A DNA stretch of 6,687 nucleotides from Alphaproteobacteria bacterium (GTDB lineage Bacteria; Pseudomonadota; Alphaproteobacteria; UBA8366; GCA-2717185), in assembly GCA_016764135.1 (NCBI GenBank), contig JAESSL010000332.1:1-6687 (forward strand), read 5' to 3'. The notes below the pieces were generated by a model that made no database searches, was not told the origin of the DNA, and saw only the letters and a program-made list of their open reading frames with translations. The translations under genes were made by a program, and so were the position numbers. Below, piece after piece: positions 1 through 5,383 of this stretch. Position 1 is the stretch's first letter; the number at the start of each line of letters is the position of its first letter.

Positions 1-952
1 CGTTGAAACCGATGGTCGCCACGCCAAAGTCGAATTCACATCGGATTGGGACGCTGACGCGGCGCGCCGGGACTTTACATTTAACGCCATGTCCATGGAT
101 GTCGACGGGACGATTCACGACCCCTTCGGCGGCGCCGATGATCTGGCGCAGGGACGTGTTCGGTTTGTTGGCGATGCGGCCACCCGAATCGACGAAGATG
201 TTCTTCGGCTTCTGCGATATTATCGATTTTACGCGCATTTTGGCCGTCCGCCCGCCGATGCCTCCGCCCGCGCGGCGTGCCGGGATCGCGCCGTCGATAT
301 CGACCGGCTTTCCGGGGAACGGGTGCGCGCGGAATTGCTTAAACTTCTCGCCGCGCCGGATCCCGCGCCCGTGCTCGCCCTGATGCGCGACGATGATGTG
401 TTGCGTCCTGTGATTGGCGTGAGCGGGGATGTCGGTTCTGTGGCGCGGCTGGTCGTCGTGGAAGCGATGGTTGGGTCAATTGATCCCCTTCGGCGGCTTT
501 TCGTATTGTTGTCGAGCGATGTTGAGGGCGTCCGCGCCGCCGCCCATCGATTGAAACTCTCCAAAACGGATCGGGACTTTCTTATCGGTCTGCGGCGCGG
601 GGCGGGTCAATTTAAGGTCGATATGGATGGGCCGGCGATCCGTCGGGTTTTGTACCGGACAGGCGCCCTGATCTCTCGACACCTTGTCTTGTTAGGCTGG
701 GCGGCTTCCGACCCGGGCAACGGTATTGAGGATGGGAAATGGCGAAATATCCTGCACATCATCGATAATTCGCCGGTCCAGAGTTTGCCCATTGCCGGCG
801 CTGATGTTCTGTCCTTGGGCGTAGCCCCCGGCGTTGTGGTGGGAAACTTGCTACGAGAGGTTGAAATCTGGTGGGTTGAGACCGACTTTAAAGCAGCCCG
901 GGGGGCGTGCTTGCGCTATCTGGAAAGTTTGACGCGGCGCGATACGACCTAA
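1..952 (+). CDS. cca: CCA tRNA nucleotidyltransferase, 5' end cut off by window
   Basis: This enzyme adds or repairs the 3' CCA end of tRNAs using CTP and ATP. It is a class II nucleotidyltransferase of the poly(A) polymerase/CCA-adding family. The reading frame is open from base 2 to the TAA at 950-952, giving 316 visible residues. Family landmarks are RRDFTFNAM at visible residues 22-30 (motif B region), DPFGG at 40-44, the GRVRFVGD strand at 51-58, and EDVLRLLRYYRF at 65-76 (motif D region). An alpha-helical C-terminal tRNA-binding part follows. The catalytic GxDxD motif lies in the roughly 100 N-terminal residues expected to the left of the window. The Met at base 89 is internal, because conserved motif B precedes it. 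No terminator is evident after the stop. The family call is firm; CCA-adding is favoured over poly(A) polymerase because of its overall alphaproteobacterial CCA-enzyme look. Confidence 0.93.
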   Translation, partial: VETDGRHAKVEFTSDWDADAARRDFTFNAMSMDVDGTIHDPFGGADDLAQGRVRFVGDAATRIDEDVLRLLRYYRFYAHFGRPPADASARAACRDRAVDIDRLSGERVRAELLKLLAAPDPAPVLALMRDDDVLRPVIGVSGDVGSVARLVVVEAMVGSIDPLRRLFVLLSSDVEGVRAAAHRLKLSKTDRDFLIGLRRGAGQFKVDMDGPAIRRVLYRTGALISRHLVLLGWAASDPGNGIEDGKWRNILHIIDNSPVQSLPIAGADVLSLGVAPGVVVGNLLREVEIWWVETDFKAARGACLRYLESLTRRDTT

Positions 953-960
953 ACCACGAT

Positions 961-996
961 ATGACATTTGCGAAGCGTGATAAAATTCGCTGTCAT
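961..996. other. Imperfect inverted repeat between cca and qmcA
   Basis: ATGACA (961-966) pairs with TGTCAT (991-996), and inside it GCGAA (970-974) pairs with TTCGC (986-990). There is a three-base bulge on the left side and an 11-base loop. No T-run follows, so it is a poor intrinsic terminator. It could be an operator or leader structure for qmcA. Two TAAAAT hexamers (981-986 and 1002-1007) resemble -10 boxes, but neither has a good -35 at proper spacing. I cannot assign a promoter in this 99-bp gap with confidence. Confidence 0.3.
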
Positions 997-1033
997 CGAT
1001 CTAAAATGATAGCGTAATCGTCTTGAACCCGTA

Positions 1034-1049
1034 ATCGAAGGATCGAAGG
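1034..1049 (+). repeat. 8-bp tandem duplication carrying the qmcA ribosome binding site
   Basis: ATCGAAGG occurs twice in a row (1034-1041 and 1042-1049), two bases before the qmcA ATG. Each copy ends in a GAAGG Shine-Dalgarno-like core. The upstream core, reading GAAGGA at 1037-1042, sits nine bases from the ATG and is the plausible functional site. The downstream core is only two bases away, too close for normal use. Confidence 0.5.
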
Positions 1050-1051
1050 CC

Positions 1052-2020
1052 ATGATCATCAACGAGTTTACGATTTTTGTTTTTGCTGTTGTCATCCTCG
1101 CTGTGGTGATGGTGTTTGCGGGCGTTAAGGTCATTCCTCAGGGAATGGAATCCACGGTCGAACGATTTGGCCGATACATCAAAACCCTGGAGCCGGGCTT
1201 GCATTTCATCATCCCCGTGATTGATCGTATTGGTCAGCGGGTCAATATGATGGAACAGGTCATGGATGTGCCGACCCAGGAAATCATCACGCGCGACAAC
1301 GCGATGGTCGCGGTCGATGGTGTTGTTTTCTTTCAGATACTGGACGCCGCCAAGGCCAGCTACGAGGTCAATCAGCTTGAAGTGGCGACGCTTAATCTCA
1401 CCATGACCAATATTCGCACCGTGATGGGCTCGATGGATCTGGATGAGTTGTTATCGAAGCGCGATGAAATTAATAGTCGCTTGTTGTCCGTCGTTGATGA
1501 GGCGACGGCCCCATGGGGCGTCAAGATTACCCGAATTGAGATCAAGGATATCGCGCCACCGCGCGATCTGGTCGACGCCATGGCCCGGCAAATGAAGGCG
1601 GAGCGCGACAAACGCGCAAATATTCTGGAAGCGGAAGGCATGCGCGCGGCGGAAATTTTGCGCGCGGAAGGCGAAAAACAAGCCGCTATTCTGGATGCGG
1701 AAGGGCGCAAGGAAGCGGCGCAGCGCGACGCTGAGGCGCGCGAACGACTGGCGGAAGCCGAGGCGAAGGCGACCGAAATGGTGTCGACGGCAATTGAGCA
1801 AGGCGGCGTTCAGGCGATAAATTATTTCGTCGCTCAAAAATATATTGAAACGCTCGGTCAATTCGCTGAATCGCCCAATCAGAAACTCGTGTTCATGCCG
1901 TTAGAGGCCTCTGGCGTGCTGGGCGCGATCGGAGGGGTCAGCGCGCTCATCCAGGATGCGATGAACGACCAGAAGCGGGATAATCCACCAGCGGGGTCAG
2001 GGCCATGGGAGAAGTCATAA
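1052..2020 (+). CDS. qmcA: SPFH/band-7 (stomatin-like) membrane protein, QmcA family
   Basis: This 322-residue protein belongs to the prohibitin/stomatin superfamily. The E. coli relative QmcA (YbbK) is an inner-membrane scaffold linked to membrane-protein quality control through FtsH. An N-terminal hydrophobic anchor covers about residues 5-24. The SPFH domain follows, with IPQGMESTVERFGRY near 28-42, LEPGLHFIIPVIDRI near 46-60, and the family signature PPRDLVDAMARQMKAERDKR at 169-188. A coiled coil of eleven-residue repeats comes next: ILEAEGMRAAE (191-201), ILRAEGEKQAA (202-212) and ILDAEGRKEAA (213-223), then less regular units to about 245. The C-terminal tail is Gly/Ala-rich, then polar. 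The start is supported by a Shine-Dalgarno-like GAAGGA nine bases upstream and by the membrane anchor beginning at once. It lies 13 bases before the NfeD-family gene, so the two are very probably co-transcribed. Oligomeric assembly is known for the family; the FtsH link is inferred for this organism. Confidence 0.9.
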   Translation: MIINEFTIFVFAVVILAVVMVFAGVKVIPQGMESTVERFGRYIKTLEPGLHFIIPVIDRIGQRVNMMEQVMDVPTQEIITRDNAMVAVDGVVFFQILDAAKASYEVNQLEVATLNLTMTNIRTVMGSMDLDELLSKRDEINSRLLSVVDEATAPWGVKITRIEIKDIAPPRDLVDAMARQMKAERDKRANILEAEGMRAAEILRAEGEKQAAILDAEGRKEAAQRDAEARERLAEAEAKATEMVSTAIEQGGVQAINYFVAQKYIETLGQFAESPNQKLVFMPLEASGVLGAIGGVSALIQDAMNDQKRDNPPAGSGPWEKS

Positions 2021-2033
2021 ACGGGGAGCGGCA

Positions 2034-2504
2034 ATGGCTGAATTTATAATCTGGCTTGAGAACGCCCGCCATTGGGGTTGGGGGATCTTTGGCATTTTTT
2101 TGGTGGTGCTGGAAATATTTGCGCCGGGCGCGGTGTTTCTCTGGATGGGGATCGCCGCCTTCATCGTTGGTCTCGGCGTTTTTATCTGGCCGGAGATTGA
2201 ATGGCGATATCAGCTTTTGCTTTTCGCGGCGCTCTCTGTCGCCAGTGTTTTTGTCGCCCGGCGATATTTGCGCAGCAATCCCATTCAAACGGATCGCCCC
2301 ACCTTGAACCGTCGGGGAACGCAATATATTGACCGTATTTTCACCTTGGGGACGCCAATTGTCGATGGCCGTGGCAATTTACATGTCGATGACACAATGT
2401 GGAAAATACAGGGACCGGAGCTCGACGCAGGCGTCAAAGTGCGAGTTACGGGCGTCGACGGCGTAATGTTGACGGTCGAGCCCTACGACCCGGAAGCTCC
2501 CTAG
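2034..2504 (+). CDS. NfeD-family membrane protein (short, YbbJ-like)
   Basis: This 156-residue integral membrane protein is of the short NfeD type that accompanies SPFH proteins, like E. coli YbbJ next to QmcA. Three hydrophobic segments lie at about residues 14-29, 33-52 and 58-76. A soluble C-terminal domain (about 91-149) has the NfeD OB-fold pattern: LNRRGTQYIDRIFTL, then PIVDGRGNLHVDDTMWKIQG, then AGVKVRVTGVDGVMLTVEP. The N-terminal serine-protease domain of long NfeD proteins is absent, which is normal for this subtype. The Shine-Dalgarno GGGGAG (2023-2028) is five bases from the ATG. Context points to a partner of the upstream SPFH protein; the exact biochemical role is unresolved in the family. 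It ends two bases from the stop of the convergent gene on the - strand. Confidence 0.88.
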   Translation: MAEFIIWLENARHWGWGIFGIFLVVLEIFAPGAVFLWMGIAAFIVGLGVFIWPEIEWRYQLLLFAALSVASVFVARRYLRSNPIQTDRPTLNRRGTQYIDRIFTLGTPIVDGRGNLHVDDTMWKIQGPELDAGVKVRVTGVDGVMLTVEPYDPEAP

Positions 2505-2506
2505 CT

Positions 2507-3058
2507 TTACCGTTTGGTGAGTTTTGCGCTCGCCTGGCGGACCGGTTCGCCGTCGCGAATCCGGCTGAATACCAGATCCATGCCAAAGGCGTTCAAGGTT
2601 CGCGCATAGCTTTGCATATTGTATCCGCCGGATTTGTTGATCGTCAGAATGTAGACGGTCAGAGTCTGCCCCGAAATTCGCGCCCAGATATAGGGGGCGC
2701 CGTTCAGGGGGTCGCCGGAGCCTTCGCCACGATAAACGCCCGTTTGATCGGTGTTTTTAAAGGTAACGCTCTGGGTTTTGCGTCGGACATTGGGGTTATT
2801 GGGATCTCCGCCGCTGCGGATGACGGTCGTCCATCGTACAAAGAAGCCGCGGCCGGATGTATCGGCGCCAATTTCGACATCCAGATCCCGGACCGTGGCG
2901 CCGAAATACAGGCTGTCGGCGTTCTCTGCGATTCCGCTGCCCTTGAAGGCGCCGTAGAAAGCGTTGATGCGCAGGTCAGCGGCGGCTGTTGCAGAAGCGA
3001 ATCCGCATAACAGTCCGACGATTAATATTCCTCGGAGCAAAGTCGCTTTCATAAACAT
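2507..3058 (-). CDS. Exported protein of unknown function (183 aa)
   Basis: I cannot assign a function. The first 27 residues form a typical Sec signal peptide: Lys4 and Arg9, a hydrophobic core (ILIVGLLCGFA), and an AAA cleavage site followed by Asp28. The mature part is about 156 residues, has no cysteine, and shows alternating hydrophobic/polar stretches (TVRDLDVEI, GFFVRWTTVI, KTQSVTF, QTLTVYILTI, MDLVFSRI) that suggest a small beta-rich periplasmic domain, possibly a lipocalin-like barrel (inference). Distinctive motifs are GGDPNNPNVRRK (83-94), GDPLNG (115-120) and GYNMQSYARTL (145-155). GGAG at 3070-3067 lies eight bases from the first ATG, which favours MFMKATL over the Met at codon 3. 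It follows hemF on the same strand after 77 bp, so it may be the last gene of a trmL-hemF unit. The export signal and intact frame argue for a real gene; I believe similar alphaproteobacterial proteins exist, from memory only. Confidence 0.8.
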   Translation of the reverse strand: MFMKATLLRGILIVGLLCGFASATAAADLRINAFYGAFKGSGIAENADSLYFGATVRDLDVEIGADTSGRGFFVRWTTVIRSGGDPNNPNVRRKTQSVTFKNTDQTGVYRGEGSGDPLNGAPYIWARISGQTLTVYILTINKSGGYNMQSYARTLNAFGMDLVFSRIRDGEPVRQASAKLTKR

Positions 3059-3106
3059 TTACGTCTCTCCAAATTGCGGCGCTTCAATCAACGCCTGTCA
3101 TCGTCT

Positions 3107-3140
3107 CCTGATCCGGGCTCCCTTGCGTTACGCGATCAGG
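3107..3140. other. 7-bp inverted repeat at the end of hemF
   Basis: CCTGATC (3107-3113) and GATCAGG (3134-3140) are exact inverse complements around a 20-base loop. The right arm includes the hemF stop codon. Within the loop, GCG-TTA-CGC (3125-3133) can form a further small stem. On the - strand transcript there is no U-run after it, so rho-independent termination is not supported. It could be a 3'-end structure between hemF and the downstream gene. Confidence 0.3.
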
Positions 3141-4002
3141 GCCATCTGGCTTCTGGCGGCATGGACATCAGGATCGCATCCGTATTCCCGCCGGTCATCA
3201 GGCCAAACCGGGTGCCGCGATCATACAGAAGATTGAACTCGACGTAACGACCACGCCGTTCCAGTTGATGTAGGCGCTGCTCGGCCGTCCAGGGACTGTT
3301 CATGTGTTCCCGAACGATGTCTGGATAGGTGTTGAGAAAGGCCAGCCCGACATCGCGGGTAAAGGCGAAATCGGCGTTCCAGTCATCGGTGTCTATATAA
3401 TCATAGAAGATGCCGCCGACGCCGCGGGGTTCGTTGCGGTGTTTCAAAAAGAAATATTCATCGCACCATTTTTTGAAACGTTCGTAATAATCATCGCCAT
3501 GACGATCGCAGGCTTCGCGGAACCCCGAGTGGAATTGTCGCGTGTCTTCATCATTCGGGACCATGGGGGTTAAATCGGCGCCGCCGCCAAACCAGTGTTT
3601 GGATGTGATGATATGTCGCGTATTCATATGCACGGCGGGAACCAGCGGCGACTGCATATGCGCGACGAGTGATATGCCGGCGGCCCAGAAACGCCCGTCT
3701 TCCGCCGCGCCCGGTATTTCCTTGCGGAATTCTTCAGAAAAAACACCCTCTACGGTGGAGACATTGACGCCGACTTTCTCAAAGACGCGACCGCGCATGA
3801 CCGACATAACGCCGCCACCGCCTTGTGCCTCGCCTTTTTCGTCTGTTTCGGGGCGGCTCCATTGGGTGCGTTCAAACCGCGCGGCCGGGCGATCGCTATA
3901 GGTTCCGGTTAGGTCATCTTCGATGGATTCGAACGCCGCGCAGATCTGGTCTCTTAAAGAGCCAAACCATGCGGTTGCTATTTGTTTGTGTGTGTCGGTC
4001 AT
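3136..4002 (-). CDS. hemF: Oxygen-dependent coproporphyrinogen III oxidase
   Basis: HemF oxidatively decarboxylates two propionates of coproporphyrinogen III to vinyl groups, giving protoporphyrinogen IX, with O2 as acceptor. It acts in late haem synthesis and is usually a cytoplasmic homodimer. The 288-residue product carries the family blocks in order: GGGGVMSVMRGRVFEKVGVN (61-80), VPAVHMNTRHI (121-131), WFGGGADLTP (137-146), the signature KWCDEYFFLKHRNEPRG through GIFYD (178-201, with Tyr200 where many members have Phe), GRYVEFNLLYDRGTRFGLMT (251-270) and ILMSMPP (277-283). It stops right after EARWP, without the extra C-terminal segment of the E. coli enzyme. That matches my recollection of alphaproteobacterial HemF, so I do not read it as a truncation. 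No clear Shine-Dalgarno precedes the ATG; an imperfect tandem AT-rich repeat abuts it instead. It lies 76 bp downstream of trmL on the same strand and near petABC, whose cytochromes need haem. Confidence 0.96.
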   Translation of the reverse strand: MTDTHKQIATAWFGSLRDQICAAFESIEDDLTGTYSDRPAARFERTQWSRPETDEKGEAQGGGGVMSVMRGRVFEKVGVNVSTVEGVFSEEFRKEIPGAAEDGRFWAAGISLVAHMQSPLVPAVHMNTRHIITSKHWFGGGADLTPMVPNDEDTRQFHSGFREACDRHGDDYYERFKKWCDEYFFLKHRNEPRGVGGIFYDYIDTDDWNADFAFTRDVGLAFLNTYPDIVREHMNSPWTAEQRLHQLERRGRYVEFNLLYDRGTRFGLMTGGNTDAILMSMPPEARWP

Positions 4003-4029
4003 GGTCTAAATTTTGGTTCTCAAATTTTG
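4003..4029 (-). repeat. Imperfect AT-rich tandem repeat directly before the hemF start
   Basis: Read on the - strand, CAAAATTTGAGAAC (4029-4016) is followed at once by CAAAATTTAGACC (4015-4003), and the hemF ATG begins at the next base. The second unit has one base fewer and otherwise differs little. The whole 76-bp trmL-hemF gap is AT-rich. It has a -10-like TATATA on the - strand (4050-4045), but I find no convincing -35 partner. The repeat occupies the place where a ribosome binding site is expected. Confidence 0.45.
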
Positions 4030-4078
4030 TGGTTTTGGACGTCGTATATATTTTGGGCGGTACTCGAGCAGTGCGTTA

Positions 4079-4531
4079 TCAAGGCTCCGGATATTCCCCT
4101 GTTTGCCGAAGGGCTTCACCCAACACCATCGCGACACTGAGTGCAACATTCAACGACCGTGCGTCGGGCAGCATGGGGATCCGCAAACTGGCGTCCACGG
4201 CGGCGTGGACTTCTGGCGGCGCGCCCGCGCTTTCGCGGCCCAGCAGCAACGTGTCGTTCTTTTGAAACTGGAAGTCAGGATGAACGACGTCTCCTTTTGT
4301 GGTCAGAAGGATCAGACGCGTGGTGTTTGCGGCCAGGAACTGGTCCCAGGAGGCGTGCCGCTGGATGATCGCCTGGTCCAGATAATCCATACCGGCGCGG
4401 CGCAAGCGCCGATCCGACCAGACAAACCCGCAAGGTTCGATAATATCGGCGGCGACCCCAAAGCACGCGGCAAGACGAAGAATCGCGCCGGTGTTTTGTG
4501 GAATGTCAGGTTGGTACAAGGCGATGCGCAT
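4079..4531 (-). CDS. trmL: tRNA (cytidine/uridine-34-2'-O)-methyltransferase TrmL
   Basis: TrmL (YibK type) is a minimal SPOUT methyltransferase. It 2'-O-methylates the wobble nucleotide of certain leucine tRNAs using S-adenosylmethionine. The 150-residue length is the usual size for this single-domain enzyme, which acts as a dimer. Visible SpoU motifs are motif 1 QPDIPQNTGAILRL (7-20, with conserved Asn13 and Arg19), motif 2 LLLGRESAGAP (95-105), and motif 3 IPMLPDARSLNVALSVAMVL (118-137), which together build the trefoil-knot cofactor site. The block IIEPCGFVWSDRRLRRAGMDY (30-50) is characteristic of TrmL versus other SpoU proteins. The start follows the canonical MRIALYQP opening, but no good Shine-Dalgarno is visible upstream. 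It is divergent from petABC and leads the - strand run toward hemF. Confidence 0.94.
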   Translation of the reverse strand: MRIALYQPDIPQNTGAILRLAACFGVAADIIEPCGFVWSDRRLRRAGMDYLDQAIIQRHASWDQFLAANTTRLILLTTKGDVVHPDFQFQKNDTLLLGRESAGAPPEVHAAVDASLRIPMLPDARSLNVALSVAMVLGEALRQTGEYPEP

Positions 4532-4587
4532 GGCTATTTTCGGTCGTTCTGAGCATTGAGGGTGTATATGCGGGCGGTCTCCGCAAC

Positions 4588-4593
4588 AATATA
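4588..4593 (-). promoter_or_regulatory. Possible -10 box for trmL
   Basis: On the - strand this reads TATATT, five of six matches to TATAAT, inside an alternating AT tract. The start of transcription would be near 4581, giving a leader of about 50 bases. The expected -35 position reads ATTTCG or neighbouring variants, a weak match, so this is only a candidate. Confidence 0.3.
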
Positions 4594-4679
4594 TATCTTC
4601 TGCGTCGTATCGAAATAAGGTTCCGGCTTTTCAAGCGCAAATAATTGCACTATTACCAACGCCAAATAAAGTCGGTGAA

Positions 4680-4708
4680 TTGACCGATTGAAATGGAATG
4701 AGTACTCT
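4680..4708 (+). promoter_or_regulatory. Candidate sigma-70 promoter for petABC
   Basis: TTGACC (4680-4685) matches the -35 consensus at five of six positions. After an exact 17-bp spacer, TACTCT (4703-4708) keeps the most conserved TA...T of the -10 box. Transcription would begin near 4715, leaving a leader of about 100 bases before petA. A short dyad, CTGCG-GCG-CGCAG (4707-4719), overlaps the -10 edge and start point and could serve as an operator. Confidence 0.5.
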
Positions 4709-4744
4709 GCGGCGCGCAGTTTAGCGTTATAGGGGGGGTACGCG

Positions 4745-4759
4745 TTCCAGTTTTTGGAA
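4745..4759 (+). other. Small stem-loop in petA leader (TTCCA/TGGAA)
   Basis: TTCCA (4745-4749) and TGGAA (4755-4759) flank a GTTTT loop, with a possible extra G-U closing pair. Five base pairs are too few to call a terminator, and no T-run follows. It lies within the predicted petABC leader RNA. Confidence 0.3.
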
Positions 4760-4777
4760 TATAGTGCTCGAACAAAA

Positions 4778-4790
4778 CGCCGATTCGGCG
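4778..4790 (+). other. GC-rich stem-loop just before the petA ribosome binding site
   Basis: CGCCG (4778-4782) and CGGCG (4786-4790) pair around an ATT loop. The element ends 15 bases before the GAGGGGG ribosome binding site. As a pure G-C stem it should form in RNA despite its size. It could insulate or modulate translation of petA, though that role is inference. Confidence 0.4.
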
Positions 4791-4805
4791 ATTAAGAATA
4801 TGATT

Positions 4806-4812
4806 GAGGGGG
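4806..4812 (+). promoter_or_regulatory. Ribosome binding site that decides the petA start
   Basis: GAGGGGG lies five bases before the ATG at 4818. Two in-frame upstream candidates, GTG at 4764 and ATG at 4800, have no comparable purine-rich site in front of them. The 4818 start also gives a normal short N-terminus before the twin-arginine motif. Confidence 0.75.
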
Positions 4813-4817
4813 CAGGA

Positions 4818-5369
4818 ATGGCGGATACGACCCAATCGCCAGAGTCTTCGGAAGTAGACGAAGACCGGCGGGATTTCCTAATTTATGCGACAGCGGCGGT
4901 CGCGGCGACTGGCGCTGCGGCATTTGCGTGGCCTTTGGTGGATTCTATGAACCCATCAGCGGAGGTGCTGGCGCTTTCCACGACTGAGGTTGATTTGAGC
5001 TCAATCGAGGAAGGTCAGAGCATTACCGTGGTCTGGCGCGGAAAGCCGGTTTTCGTGCGACGTCGCACCAAAGCCGAAATAGACGCTGCGGTTAAGGATG
5101 ACACTGCGGATCTACGTCAGAAAGAAAATGACGCGGATCGTACGCAAAAGCCGGAATGGCTTATCATGATTGGCATCTGCACGCATCTGGGCTGTATTCC
5201 GCTTGGGCAGAAATCAGTTGAGCCGAAAGGTGAATTTGGCGGTTGGTTCTGCCCGTGCCATGGGTCGCATTACGATACGTCGGGACGCATTCGCAAAGGG
5301 CCCGCGCCGTTTAATCTCGAGGTTCCGTTATACGAATTCCTCGACGATAAAACCATTCGCATCGGTTAA
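4818..5369 (+). CDS. petA: Ubiquinol-cytochrome c reductase Rieske iron-sulfur subunit
   Basis: This is the [2Fe-2S] subunit of the cytochrome bc1 complex. It takes the first electron from ubiquinol at the Qo site and passes it to cytochrome c1 through movement of its periplasmic head. The 183-residue protein has a twin-arginine motif RRDFL (17-21) and one hydrophobic segment (about 24-41) that serves as an uncleaved Tat signal-anchor, then the hinge region. The cluster boxes are CTHLGC (121-126) and CPCHGSHY (145-152). By homology the cluster ligands are Cys121, His123, Cys145 and His148, and the disulfide is Cys126-Cys147. Ser150 and Tyr152, which raise the redox potential in this family, are both present. 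The start at 4818 is chosen from the GAGGGGG site; a GTG at 4764 would add 18 residues without family support. petB starts 14 bases after the stop. Confidence 0.96.
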   Translation: MADTTQSPESSEVDEDRRDFLIYATAAVAATGAAAFAWPLVDSMNPSAEVLALSTTEVDLSSIEEGQSITVVWRGKPVFVRRRTKAEIDAAVKDDTADLRQKENDADRTQKPEWLIMIGICTHLGCIPLGQKSVEPKGEFGGWFCPCHGSHYDTSGRIRKGPAPFNLEVPLYEFLDDKTIRIG

Positions 5370-5383
5370 GGGGGAAATCGTCG

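Larger units (their letters stand above)
4532..4817. promoter_or_regulatory. Divergent control region between trmL and petABC
   Basis: This 286-bp region holds no gene that I can support and must contain the start signals for both directions. Toward petA there is a good sigma-70-like promoter (4680-4708). Toward trmL there is a TATATT -10-like hexamer on the - strand (4593-4588) but only a poor -35. A dyad TGCGG-N7-CCGCA (4569-4585) lies between that hexamer and the trmL start. The rightmost part is the petA leader, with small stem-loops and a seven-G run (4732-4738). I could not recognise a binding site for a specific regulator such as FNR or RegA. Confidence 0.6.

Noticed and set aside
2399..3010. 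Long + strand open frame spanning the NfeD 3' end and the region opposite the exported-protein gene
   Set aside because: Its translation has no recognisable domain. It overlaps the NfeD gene out of frame and lies antisense to a gene with a clear signal peptide and ribosome binding site. It is a by-product of codon structure.
2990..3058. Lipoprotein signal (LLC) in the exported protein
   Set aside because: The residue before Cys18 is Leu, not Gly, Ala or Ser, so the lipobox rule fails. A standard AAA cleavage site lies further on.
3107..3140. Rho-independent terminator after hemF
   Set aside because: The inverted repeat has only seven pairs, a 20-base loop and no U-run on the - strand transcript. 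I keep it only as an inverted repeat.
3136..3165. hemF C-terminus looked truncated compared with the E. coli enzyme
   Set aside because: The product ends with MPPEARWP, which fits the shorter C-terminus I associate with alphaproteobacterial HemF. All catalytic-domain motifs are present and the bases beyond the stop do not continue the family sequence.
4013..4552. 179-codon + strand open frame opposite trmL
   Set aside because: It is antisense to the complete, motif-perfect trmL gene. It has no ribosome binding site or recognisable family pattern.
4693..4701. Minimal upstream reading frame ATG-GAA-TGA before petA
   Set aside because: It falls in the spacer and -10 edge of the predicted promoter, upstream of the likely transcription start, so it would not be translated.
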